In this document: positions 8,655 through 20,254 of the stretch, in pieces | How the letters are laid out: the number at the start of each line of letters is the position of its first letter | Position numbering within the stretch: position 1 is the stretch's first letter | NCBI GenBank assembly: GCA_036898135.1 | Contig: CM072513.1 | Location: 35,412,295-35,476,294, forward strand | Source of the DNA: Oncomelania hupensis | Lineage: Eukaryota; Mollusca; Gastropoda; Littorinimorpha; Pomatiopsidae | Length of the DNA stretch: 64,000 nucleotides | Direction of reading: 5' to 3' | Translations under genes and position numbers: made by a program | Notes under the pieces: generated by a model | The model's database searches: none | The model's input: only the letters and a program-made list of their open reading frames with translations | What the model was told of the DNA's origin: nothing

Positions 8655-10886
8655 AATGTTGGAGAGAGTAGGCATTCTTGACGCACACCGGATTTTGATC
8701 TGAACCAGTTTCCGATGGCGCTGTTGTGGCGGACTACACTGGTAGCCTTGTCATACAGGCTTTTGATGACTTCAATAATTTTAGGGCTGATGGTGTACAC
8801 TTTCATGATTGCGCACAGAGCTACAAGCCAGGCTCGGTCAAACGCTTTCTTGAAGTCTACGAACATATGATATAGATGTTGTTGGTGCTGTTAGGTATCT
8901 CTCGCAGATTATTCTGAGGTTAAAAATCTGTTCAGTGGTACTTTGCCATGCCCTGAAATCCTGCTTATTCTTCCGCTATGATTTGTTCAGCTTGGGGTTT
9001 CAACCTGTTAAATATTATTTTCAGGAGGACCGTGCTGGAATGGTTGATGAGGCTGATGGTGCGATAATTTTCACACTCCTGAAGGTTACCTTTTTTGGGA
9101 AGAGTGCTGGCAAGCGACTGGGTACATGGTGTGTGCCACTCCCCACTCTGCCAGATGTTGTTACAGATAATGATGAGGACGTCAATCATCCATTCTCCTC
9201 CTGTTTGAAGCTATTCCGCGGGTATGTTGTCCACTCCCGCTGACTGCCCTTGCTCTCTCCAATTCTCATTAACATCTTCCTAGAGCGCATCATGTCAGAT
9301 GCCCTTGCAGATCACGAAGGCACAGTCAGCATAGGGGATAGCGCAATCTCCAACCTTCGTTTTGATTTGATTTGATTTGATTTATTGTTGCTTTAGGTCC
9401 AGCGGACTCTTCCGAGCCAAATCAGGACCGGACAACCCCCGATCCGCATAAAAGATCTGCCGAAACAACCCTAGTGGGAAAATTGAATGCCCTCCACCGG
9501 CCAGTCACTTTACAATAAAGACATCCCACGCGGGGGACGGCTGAGGGTTGACCTCAACTACGCGAACACCCCGGTTACAAAAACAAAATAGAATACAACC
9601 ATCATTATAAATCATCAACAAAACACATACATATAAAATGCCTATAGTGCGAAATAATACAATCATAGGAAGCCCTAGTGACCACCCGGCAGAAAGCGTC
9701 CAACACTCCAAAGCTGATCCAACAGACCTCATACACAAACAAGGAGTCTTGTCCAGGAAGAGTTTTCAAGAAAAAAGGTAGGTCATTGATCTAGCGAAGA
9801 AGAAGAAAGTATAGCAGAGTGATAGGACAGATCAGGAATGGGAAAGAGCAAATGATGAAGACAGCGACAGTGGGAATTTAAAGCACTAAATTTCCAGAAA
9901 GTGGGGATACTATTTATACTGAAACCCCCGGCACTCCAACGGGGGGAACTGTTGCCGCAGTGAATTAGTCATGCCTACAAAGGCAAGACAGGTTTTCAAC
10001 TGGGGCTTTCACTGTTCCCTTTATAGGTTAGAACAATCTACAGTGACAAGATTGCTCATGACCCCAAGGGGTACCTTCGTTTTGCGGATGACATTGATGG
10101 ATTGGCTTGAGAGAAAAAAGAACTTGAACAGCTGGTACAGAGGCTTGGCATCACCTCCAGAGCCTATAGAATGGAAAAAAATGCAGAGAAGACCAAAAAT
10201 GATGATCAACATCACTAATGGCATCAACATAAACATCAAAGTCCAAGGCCAATCCCTTAACCCAGTGCATAACTTCAAATATTTAGGAGCTATTGTATCA
10301 GACAACGGGTTTCGACAAAAAGTCCACACCAGGATCGCACAAACAACTGCTGCCCTGGCAAGGTTGAAACCCATTTGGAAAGACAGGACCATCAGTCTAT
10401 ATTCCAAAGTAAGGCTGCTCCGTTCCCTTGTCATCTTCATCTTCCTATATGCTTGCGAAACATGTACCCTCACAGCCGATCTACAACGAAGAATACAAAG
10501 CATGAAGATGGGGTGCTTCAGAAGACTTTTGGGCATTTCCTAAACCCAGCACATCACCAACAACGAAGTCCGACAGACCATCACACAAGCCATTGGACAA
10601 CACGATGACATGCTCACAGTGATGAAGAAACGGAAACTCCGATGGTATGGCCACGCCACCAGAGCATCAGGCCTTGCAAAGACCATCCTGCAAGGCACGG
10701 TGCAAGGAGGCGGAAGAAGAGGGAGACAGAAAAAGAGATGGAAAACATTCGAGAATTGACTGGCTTGACACTGACCGAAGCCATGAGGGTTGCTGAGGAC
10801 AGAGAAAGATAGAGTACGCTGGTTAAACGATCATCTGTGGTCCCCCAACGACCTTCGAGTTACGGGATAGTATAGGGTAGGATAGG
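8655..10886 (+). mobile_element. RTE-like LINE copy R3 with 5' inversion, split by an AATC-tailed element
   Basis: A left segment (8655-9252) carries LINE sequence on the minus strand, from the VDNIP region to LLSPTF of the RT. It is followed at once by plus-strand LINE sequence (from 9253) that starts at the same point (CTCTCTCCAA) and continues through IMSDALADHEGTVSIGD. At 9353-9364 the LINE is broken by an AATC-tailed element and resumes at 10073 (RFADDID at about 10078) to a short GGATA-type tail near 10864-10886. The two segments are complementary parts of one element, in the arrangement left by twin priming. Coding frames are broken throughout. Confidence 0.75.
9365..10072 (-). mobile_element. 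AATC-tailed ~705-bp element, copy a (full length)
   Basis: Minus-strand copy with its (AATC)-type tail at 9365-9385 and its 5' end, read as CCCCTTGGGG, at 10062-10071. It interrupts LINE copy R3 and is flanked by a perfect 12-bp target duplication, ACCTTCGTTTTG, at 9353-9364 and 10073-10084. It has no long ORF. It contains TATAAATAG about 150 bp from its 5' end and a 3' region with GGTCCTGATTTGGCTCGG. Its family was not recognised. Confidence 0.85.
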
Positions 10887-11799
10887 CATCCGGTATTAAA
10901 GTTTAGAAACAATTGTAAACGTCAATGTTTTCCTTGCACATTTTCTAAACGCTCTACGTATGTCTTAAAGATATATATAAGGGATAATGTTAGGTGCTAC
11001 TGCTGCAGATGCTGTTGTTGTTGTTGTTGTTGTTGATGATGATGATGGTGATGCTGCTGCTGCTGATGATGATGATCATGATGATGATGATCATCATCAT
11101 GATGATGATCATGATGATGATTGTAACCTTTGACCTTTAATCCAAGAAACCCGATTTTATCTACCACCCTTTCAAGTTTGGTATTGCTTGTGGATTTTGT
11201 TACTGTTGTTGTTGTTGTTGATGATGATGATGACGACGATGACAATGACGATGGTCATCACAGCGACAGCCAAAGCGACGACAAAGATGATGATGAGGAT
11301 GATAAAATAAAAATGCAATCTCGTTCGATAAACGCGATCTTCCGAATTTATATTATAGAGCATATCTATGCTCAAACCGTAAGTCCTAGCACCCACAGAA
11401 TTATTCCCTCTACAGTTTTGTATAGTGGAGTGCGTCTTGTCATCCTCGCAGAAAGCACGTCTGGGTTGGCGTTTCCCAGAATAGCAACGAGGAATCCATT
11501 GCGATCGATCGATTCGTGGAAACTGTGAATCTTCCTTCTTCATTTCCCAATAGCAAGCTGCGATGAGCACATCTCTCAGTAATTGCACAATCCTGTGCAC
11601 ACCAATACAAGATTGATGATTGCTTTCCTGGACTCTTTTGAGGACCGTAGGGGATACAACAATAAACTGGTGTTACATAATTAAAGATTTTTGAAATTAT
11701 GCAAGATAATTTTCAGCTTGGTAGACCTATTAATATGCAGTGTAGCCTAAAAATTGGTAGATGGTATAGTTTATATGCATTTATTATTTTATGTAATCA
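10887..11799. other. Region with trinucleotide repeat clusters, no gene
   Basis: Two (CAN)n-type clusters rich in GAT, GTT and CTG occupy about 10995-11120 and 11196-11300. ORFs across them encode only poly-His/Gln or poly-Asp and are artefacts of the repeat. Nothing else recognised. Confidence 0.6.
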
Positions 11800-11804
11800 T
11801 TTTT

Positions 11805-11892
11805 ATATAGTGCTTTTCTAGCTCAAGAGCTGCTCAAGGCGCTGGCCGATATAGGATCTTACTCCAGCCACCCGAAGCGCCCCCTTGCAGTC
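11805..11892 (-). repeat. SINE-tail fragment
   Basis: Holds the phrase TTTATATAGTGCTTTTCTAG followed by GAGCTGCTCAAGGCGCTGG. This is the 3' body shared with the SINEs and SINE fragments at 4081, 25090, 25975 and 60383. No tRNA head is visible here. Confidence 0.5.
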
Positions 11893-12750
11893 AAATCTGC
11901 TCAGTGGTACTTTGCCCTGCTCTGAATCCTGCTTGTTCTTCAGCTACGATTTGTTCAGCTTGGGGTTTCAACCTGTTGAGTAAGAGGACTTTGCTGGGAT
12001 GGCTGATGAGGCTGATCGTGCGGTAGTTTTAACGCCCCTGAAGGTTACCCTTTTTGGGCAGAGTGATGACAAGCGACTGGGTTATGGTGTAGGCCACTCC
12101 CCACTTTCTCAGATATTGTTATAGATAATGAAGAGGAATCATCGCTTCTCCTCCTGCTTGAAGCAATTCTGCTGGTATGTTGTCCACTCCCGCTGACTTC
12201 CCCTTCTTCAGCGACATGCTAGAACTGATGGGTCTCCGTTTGGTATATGGTTGTAAAGGCCAAAGCAGTACTCTGACCATCTATCCAAGACTCGTTGTTC
12301 TGTGAGGTACAACCCAGACTTTCTTTGGATCGTGGAGACGTTGGGCTGTTTAACACTTGTCAGCCACTTTACAGTCTGGTAGTCCTTCTTGCTGTTGTTC
12401 TTGTTCAGACTGTTAACTATCTCCTGGTATTGATTTTCTATCCTGTTCTTCTTTGCTGTGCGCATGCCCTTTCGGACGTCACTGTTGATTTTTCAGTAGG
12501 CATCAGCTCCCTGTAAGGTGTGTTTCTCCTTTTCATCTCTCTTCGTTTGCCACACAGGTCTAAACGTTTATGTGTCATCAACGGTTTCTTCTTTGGGCGG
12601 TGTTTCCCAAGAATTTCAGTGGCGGCATCTGTCACTGCTGAGTTGAAGATTGAGGTCATGGTGTTGACATCTACTTCGCCAGCTCCCAAAATAAGCAATG
12701 GTGCAAATTTCCCCCCAATCGTGGCTTGGAATATTTCTGCCACCTCCAAT
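11893..12750 (-). mobile_element. RTE-like LINE fragment R4, lacking its 3' end
   Basis: Minus-strand LINE sequence covering the end of the endonuclease (LEVAEIFQATIGGKFAPLL near 12690-12745), the linker (12208-12465) and the start of RT (to about 11893). The RT catalytic core and the tail are absent. Its left edge abuts a SINE-tail fragment. It preserves the endonuclease-linker junction that the other copies lack. Frames are broken. Confidence 0.75.
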
Positions 12751-12764
12751 AAATATAATTGTTG

Positions 12765-13012
12765 AGGTGGTACAGTGTTATGATGTGGTGTGGTGTGGTG
12801 TTGAGTGGTATTGTATTGTATTGTATTGTGTCTACAATGACGTCGTGTTTATCTGTTAATTTCACTTCACAATATAGCACATATACTATAATATTTGATC
12901 AACTGTTCTAAATAAACCTAAGTTGTACTGCATTGTATCGTAACGAGTCGCATCGTATCGCATCGCATCGCGTATCGTATCATATTTCATCGTATCGTAT
13001 TGTATTAATATC
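12765..13012. repeat. Degenerate pentanucleotide arrays (TGTGG, TTGTA, TCGTA/TCGCA)
   Basis: A run of GTGGTGTGGT, then TATTG units near 12810, then mixed TCGTA and TCGCA units at 12930-13012. The same succession of motifs recurs at 57310-57600. Confidence 0.6.
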
Positions 13013-15637
13013 GATTAACTTTGGAGATCTCTATAAGTTGGACTAATTTTATACAAAAGAAATTTTCATATTCGGATTTTTTAAAAATTCATTTATGTTT
13101 TGAGACTAAGCTTGTTAGAATGGTACTTTGCTGGATAGTCCCTTATTGGTTGGATGGGCGACCGTGGTCCGTGTAGAAGAGGGTGCAGCGCTGCCCTGTG
13201 ATGATAACAAATAAAAGCAAGTCCATTTCTGTCAAAGACGAGATTTAAAAACAAAAATCATCTGCGGTGTGAATTTTGAAGTCAGATGGAGACCCAGACA
13301 AATACGTCAAACAAAACAAGCAAATAAGGTGTCGAAACTACAAGCCTTAAATATTGATTTTTAAATTAGCACCGCTGAACTTGGTAACAGTTTTTTTTTT
13401 TCGTGTGTGTGTGTGTGTGTGTAGGTGGGTGTGTGTGTGTGTGTGTGTTTTGTTGTTGTTGTTTCTTTTTTTGTGTTTTTTTTAATTTATGGCATGGCAA
13501 CACTGGTCCAGATTTGCTCATCGCTGTCGATACTCATCCTTTATACAGAAACCGCCCCCGCTTCAGCGCCCTCTGAGTACCCATGCTGTTTTTATTTTAT
13601 CCACCGTTTGCTCTCCATTTCCATCAGATCTGTAGGCACTGGTTTGAAGCATACTACTCAACATTTGGCTTGGGAGCACTGATCTGGATCTGGGTCTGGG
13701 TTCGCGTCTGCATGTGGTGGTGGATTGATAGGTCAGCCGTAAGAGCCATTTCTGACTATAATTACGACTGTGGGAGTGCGCTGCTTATAGCACTCCATAG
13801 CTATGATGTCTATAATAACTTGCGGATGTTGTTCTTGATGAACTTTAACGAAATTAATAAGAAAACGGTATAAGCATGATATATGAAAGGATGACAACTT
13901 TCGTTTGGGAGTTGGTTCGAAACCGATGGTGTTCTGACGAAGGATTAAACAAAATATATATATAAATATACATATATATATATTGTTCTGTCTTGGCGGC
14001 AGAGGTTTTAACGCCGCGGTCATTTTCTTTGATGCCTTTGGAGGATTTGTGTTTCGTAGCCGGAGTAGGTTTGTCGGCTTCACTCTGCACCTATTTTTGA
14101 TCAGATTATGTGAAGTCCTTTGGCGGAAGGCATGATGAACAGAGCCATCGGCTATGTTGTACAGCATGGTTAGTCGGAGTTGTCTGCGACGATCGGTCAA
14201 TGTTGGTAGTTGGGAGGCCTTTCATGATTTTGGTGACACAATCTGCCTCTCTTGACATGTAGTTACGTGTGATGATTCGGGCGGTTTTGCCCGATGTAGC
14301 AATTTCAGCCTGTCAATATCTTGTTAAAGAGACCCACTTTGGCCTCGCCCTTCGGCAGATCATTTTTAACATTCACGGTGAGTGTTGCCTCACTAAAATA
14401 ATAAGCGTACAACAAAACAAAATAAAAAAATAATTCGAAAATTTCCCTTTTTAAATCAATAAATTCTGTATTTTAAAAAAATCTATTAATAGCAACCGCT
14501 AGCTACCTTTCTTGCGCTAAACATATAATCTAATAGATCGTAGAGCGTACTGTGGTAACGATAAACAAGGGAAATCACTCCCTGTCAGAACAGAAATTGA
14601 AAATTCAAACTTAGCGGTGGGTTTGAGCAATGAAAGCCCACGGTATCGTTTTTTTATGTGATAACAATGTGGATTTTAGACTAAAATCTTTTTGCTAAAA
14701 GTAAACAAAACCTTCGAATGGGATACGGGGAGGAGGAAGGGATGGAGCAAGGGTGCCTTTACGCGAACGAATCCCACACCACTGCGCTGTACCGCCCCAG
14801 TGGAGTTTACGAAAGGCTGACACTCCTGTAGCAGTTCCGGAAATTCCGGCGTAGCAGAAGCCCAGGGCTGAACGTTTGCTTTCTGTCCGAGGCTTGCGAT
14901 GTGGGTGCTCCATATGAGGTCAGATGAGGTGTATACAATACGCCAAGGTAGAGGTTCTGATCAACATGCTTGAGCAGAATACCATTTAGTTTGTTGAAGT
15001 AGGACGACTTGTTCCTTGTAGAGAGGATGTAGCATGTTTGTGTCCTCTACGCAGTTCATTTCTCAAGGTTTTACAGATCAGTTCGTAGAGAAAGGCGATC
15101 CTGGAAGGTACGGATCTCTCGATAGAGTTAAGCCGTCGTCTGCAAAGAGTCGTATGAGCGAATACTGTTGACTTTACGGTGTCCGGTAGGTCATTTTAAT
15201 GGCACAGGAAAAGCACACATATGAAAGGAGACTTTTTCTGCAGTGGCAAAGTTATCTGAACAATGCTATATTTAAGACATTAATATGATCTCCCTCTGTC
15301 TGTCTTTCTGTATCTGTCTGTCTGGCTGTCTGTCTCTCTCTCTGATTATGAAAAAGAGGAAAAGGGACAGAGAAAAAAAAAGCCAAAAATTGGCATTTTC
15401 TAAATAACGTTTGCTTGACGATATTTAATCAGGACAATTCATTTTTTTTACTAATTCAATATATGTTCTTGAATTCTAATATTCTTTTGTTTTTAATCCA
15501 CTTATAGGCGTCTTGGCTATAATATGCGACATATTTTTAATTCATTCATATTTTAATTTATTCGTATTTCCAATCCTTGTCTTAAAGACGTGTGAAGTTA
15601 TAGAAAATAAATTATAAGCGTTAAAGCCCACCCCCCC

Positions 15638-15681
<44 letters not shown>

Positions 15682-16519
15682 TTCTGTCTCTGTCTCTGTC
15701 TTTGTCTGTCTCCAGGCAACAGGTTCGAAGTTGCAAAAAATAAAAGCAGAAATAAAAACGAAACCGAATTCAGCAAGCACTTCAAGATGGGTTAACACTC
15801 CCACGAGTGATTTGCAGAAGGACACGCGACGCCGGGGTTGTCCTTGCAGTGGAACGTCTTCCCCGTCACGCCATTTCCTCCTTAAGGTGATGCACTGCGG
15901 TCACACGGGGTGCACCGATGTTCCATATCACGTGTCCAGAATGTGAGGTAACTACGAGGTTAGTGGGTCTCTCCTTGGACGCCAAAAAGAATAACCTGAC
16001 GGGGGGAAAAGGTTAAAGCAGACTTGAAAAAAAAAATAACGAAAAAAATATAAAGAAATAGAAATATCTGACCTTCTGAAAGCTCCGATCAGTAGCAAAA
16101 TGTTGGCGCTTAAAAAAAAAAGGGTAGCGAACATTTCTTTTTGAATTATTTAAATTCTTAAATTTATTTCTGTACACTTTAAAATCATATTAGATAACTA
16201 AAAACTGAACTAAATGAATATAATACAACAATTAATTAAACGTCATAACAATATGTGGCAAGATGTAAGCACTTATAAAATCTAGTTTCTGAATATGAGA
16301 CGAGTACGGAACAGTCCTCATCTTCGATTCAATTAATTTCAGATCTTTAATTTTAAATCTGTACACTTTAAATTGATTTAATACAACTAAAAACTTAACT
16401 AAATGAATAAAATACAACATTTAATTTTTTTTAAATCATTGCAACTTATGCAACTCAGTTTGTATAATACTTCTAACAATGTCAACTATAAAAGGACTAT
16501 ATACAAAATGATTAGATAT
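13013..16519. other. Intergenic sequence without recognisable gene
   Basis: Contains a (GT)n tract at 13403-13448, a short (TA)n near 13965, and CT-rich repeats at 15294-15345 and 15630-15712. Small ORFs (13733-14200, 14695-14913) show no domain. I see no splice-supported exon. Confidence 0.5.
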
Positions 16520-17042
16520 GATAGTTCCATTACATTACATTACATAATTGTAGCTTTAGGTCCAGCGGACTCTTCCGAGCCAAATCAGGACCGGACAACC
16601 CCCAATCCGCATAAAAGATCTGCTGAAACAACCCTAGTGGGAAAACTGAATGCCCTCCACCAGCCAGTCACTTTACAATAAAGACATCCCACGCAGGGGA
16701 CGGCTGAGGCTTCACCCCTACTTATCGAACCCCCGTTTACAAAAACAAAATAGAATACAAACATCATTATAAATTATCAACACAACACATACATATAAAA
16801 TGCCTACATTGCTAAATAATAACATCATAGGAAGCCCTAGTGACCACCTGGCAGAAAGCGTCCAATATTCCCAAGCTGATCCAACAGACCTCATACACAA
16901 ACAAGGAGTCTTGTCCCGGAAGAGTTTTCAAGAAAAAAGGTAGGAGACTGGTCTAGCGAAGAAGACGATAGTATAGCAGATTGATAGAACAGAGCAGGAA
17001 TGAGAAAGAGCAAATGAGAAAGACAGCGACAGTGGGAATTTA

Positions 17043-18991
17043 TCCTATCCTATCCTGTCCCATAACCCGAAGGTCGTAGGGGCACCACAGATGATCGCTT
17101 AACCAGCATACTCCATCTTTCTCTGTCCTCAGCAGCCCTCATGGCTTCGCTCAGTGTCAAACCAGTCCATTCTCGAATGTTGTCCTCCCACCTCTTTTTC
17201 GGTCTCCCCCTTCTTCTACCTCCTTGCACTGTGCCTTGCAGAATGGTCTTTGCAAGGCCTGATGATCTGGTGACGTGGCCATACCATCGGAGTTTCCGTT
17301 TCTTCACCACTGTGAGCAGGTCATCGTGTTGTCCAATGGCTTGTGTGATGGTCTGTCGGACTTCAACGTTGGTGATGTGTTGGGTATAGGAAATGCACAG
17401 AAGTCTTCTGTAGCACCTCATCTCCATGCTTTGTATTCTTCGTTGGAGATCTGCTGTGAGGGTCCATGCTTCGCAAGCATATAGGAAGATGGAGATGACC
17501 AGAGAGCGCAGCAGTCTTACTTTGGAATGTAGACTGATGGTTCTGTCTTTCCAAATGGGCTTCAACCTTGTCAGGGCAGCAGTTGTTTGTGCGATCCTGG
17601 AGAGGACTTCCTGTCGAGACCCATTGTCTGACACAATGGCTCCTAAATATTTGAAGCTGTGCACTGTGTTGAGGGATTGGCCTTGTACTTTGATGTCCGT
17701 GTTGATGCCATTGGTGTTGTTGGTCATCATTTTGGTCTTCTCTGCACTTATTTCCATTCCATAAGCTCTGGAGGTGGTGTCAAGCCTCTGTACAAGCTGT
17801 TCAAGTTCTTGTTCCTCTCCAGCCAATCCATCAATATCATCCGCAAAACGAAGATTGGAGATTGCTCTGCCCCCTATGCTGACTGTGCCTTCGTGATCTG
17901 CAAGAGCATCTGACATGATGCGCTCTAGGAAGATGTTAAAGAGTGTTGGAGAGAGTAGGCATCCTTGACGCACACCGATTGTTGTTCTGAACCAGTTCCC
18001 GATGACGCTGTTATGGAGGACTGCACTGGTAGCCTTGTCATACAGGCTTTTGATGACTTCTATAATTTTAGGGCTGATGTTGTACACTTTCATGGTTGCC
18101 CATAGAGCTGCATGCCAGACTCGGTCAAATGCCCTCTTGAAGTCTATGAACACATGATATAGATGTTGTTGGTGCTGTAGGTATTTCTCACAGATTATTC
18201 TGAGGTTGAAAATCTGTTCAGTGGTACTTCGCTCTGCCCTGAATCCTGCTTGTTCTTCAGCTATGATTTGTTCAGCTTGGAGTTTCAACCTGTTGAGTAT
18301 TATTTTCAGGAGGACCTTGCTGGGATGGCTGATGAGGCTGATGGTGCGGTAATTTTCACACTCCTGAAGGTTACCTTTTTGGGAAGAGTGATGACAAGCG
18401 ACTGGGTCCATGGTGTAGGCCATTCCCCACTCTGCCAGATCTTGTTACAGATAATGGTGAGAGCATCAGTCATCGCTTCTCCTCCTGCTTGTAGCAGTTC
18501 CGCTGGTATGTTGTCCACTCCCGCTGACTTCCCTTTCTTCAGCGATTGCACTGCTGCCTCAACTTCTTCCCGGAGAATTGGGAGGATTTCTTCTTCTTCT
18601 CTGCTCTCGGGACATGCTAGAACTGATGGGTCTCCATTTGGTGTATGGTTGTAAAGGTCAGAGCAGTACTCTGTCCATCTGTCCAAGACTTCTTGTTCTT
18701 CTGTAAGGCAAATGCCAGACTTGCTTTGGATAGTGGAGACTTTGGGCTGTTTAACACTTGTCAGCCGCTTCACAGTCTGGTAGGCCTTCTTGCTGTTGTT
18801 CTTGTTCAGATTGTTCTCTATTTCCTGGCATTGATCTTCTATCCAGTTCTCCTTTGCTGTGCGCATGCCTTTTCGGATGTCATTGTTGATTTTTCGGTAG
18901 ACATCAGCTCCCTGTGAGGTGTTCTTTTTCTTTTTTAACTCTCTTCGTTTATCACACAGATCCAAAAGTTCAGGTGTGATCCACGGCTTCT
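17043..18991 (-). mobile_element. RTE-like LINE copy R5, best preserved, nested
   Basis: A 5'-truncated minus-strand copy inserted in the AATC-tailed copy b. It is flanked by a perfect 11-bp duplication, GTGGGAATTTA (17032-17042 and 18992-19002). The tail GGATA units are at 17043-17062. It holds the linker (18306-18965) and a 457-residue RT plus C-terminal ORF (17050-18423). One base seems lost in an A-run near 18376, the only clear frame break between the two ORFs. Confidence 0.9.
17050..18423 (-). pseudogene. RTE-like RT and C-terminal domain, nearly intact
   Basis: 457 residues. In order: KGNLQECENYRTISLISHP near residue 16, the QAGFRAERSTTEQIF block, motif A FIDFKRAFD, motif B GVRQGCLLSP, motif C RFADDIDG with both catalytic aspartates, EISAEKTKMM, FKYLGAIVSDNGS, and the C-terminal RRLLCISYTQHITNV, KKRKLRWYGHVTRSS and GRPKKRWEDNIREW. 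No stop interrupts the RT domain. The upstream linker (18306-18965) is in another frame because of a one-base change in the A-run of the LPKKGN segment. It looks recently inactivated and cannot work alone without the endonuclease region. Confidence 0.85.
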
Positions 18992-19126
18992 GTGGGAATT
19001 TAAGTGGGAATTTAAAGCACTAAATTAACTAATTTAAGTGGGAATTTAAAGCACTAAATTTCCAGAAAGTGGGGATACTATTTATACTGAAACCCCCGTC
19101 ACCCCAACGGGGAAGATAGTTCCATT

Positions 19127-20216
19127 CCTTGTAATACATCATGTGTGTCAATTCGAAGTCAGGCTGAATACTCGTAAGGAGAGCAAACGTTTGCGTAAAG
19201 CACCAATATTATAGTTGTCTCGCCTACAGAAATGGAACTGGAGTTTTACGACATCGTGTTGGATATTCTTCTTCTTTATTCTTTGTCCACACCACCACAC
19301 ACATAAATTCTTATCTTCATTGCTCCACTAGCCGCAACATCTCACTGCCAAATAAAATAAGTTAAGATTACAATTTTATTTAACAAAGGTAAAAGAGCGT
19401 GCTTTTTTACATATTGCCTTTATGGCTTGTAAAAAAAAACAATTGATATAACAAAATAATTCATAACAGTAATATCATAATGTAACAATATAATCAAGAT
19501 CACACATACGCACACACGCTCACACAACTTACTTAAAACCATCTAATGAAAGTTATGCATTTAGAACTTTTGCTAAGTAGCTAATTAACTAATTTTAATG
19601 TGCTGTAAAAGGTGGTTTCTGAAGGATGTGTATTTAGTGACTGCACTGCGGAGAACTTCTGGAAAGTTATTCCATAAAGTGGAACCTGAATACAGTGTAA
19701 CAGACTGGTTTTAAACAGATAAATTCTTGGAAATGGGATAATTTGTTTGGTAAAAAATCTGGTAGTGTTCCTAAAAAAATAGAAAAAAATAAAGATATGA
19801 GGGTGTATCACCAAAAGGGATCTTGTGCATGAAAATTTTTCTTTATTAAATGTAATCTGTTGGCAAGAGGTAGTGTGTTGATCTGTTTGTAATCAATCAG
19901 AGAGATTTTGTTTTAAGAACAGCCATTTTAATTGCACGTTTATGAATCTTAAATAAAGACTTCATGGCATTGTAATGAAAACAAAGACTTGAATGGAACA
20001 GAACGCGTGCACGAGAACCATTTCTTCTCAGCTTAAACACAAGAAATCACACCAATAGGCATAATTAACAATCTTTTCTGTCATAGTAATCCCCAACTCC
20101 ACCCATCCCCCTATTCCCTTTTATGGTAGTACTTAGCCTCTTGTCTACAATCACCAGGCTCCGACCTTCACCTCAAGCCTTGTGTACATGTCAGGCGCCC
20201 GCGTGTGTGTGATGTG

Positions 20217-20254
<38 letters not shown>

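Larger units (their letters stand above)
16532..19114 (-). mobile_element. AATC-tailed element, copy b (short 5' form) containing a nested RTE copy
   Basis: The 3' part of the element lies at 16532-17042 and its 5' part at 19003-19114; the RTE copy R5 sits between. The whole is flanked by a perfect 12-bp duplication, GATAGTTCCATT, at 16520-16531 and 19115-19126. Its tail reads as TAATG units rather than AATC. The 5' end starts at the internal CCCCGTTGGGGT point just upstream of the TATAAATAG box, as does copy c, about 130 bp short of copies a, d and e. A local duplication of GTGGGAATTTAAAGCACTAAATT lies at 19003-19060. Confidence 0.85.

Noticed and set aside
10997..11245. Poly-His/Gln ORF
   Set aside because: Trinucleotide repeat artefact without a supporting gene structure.
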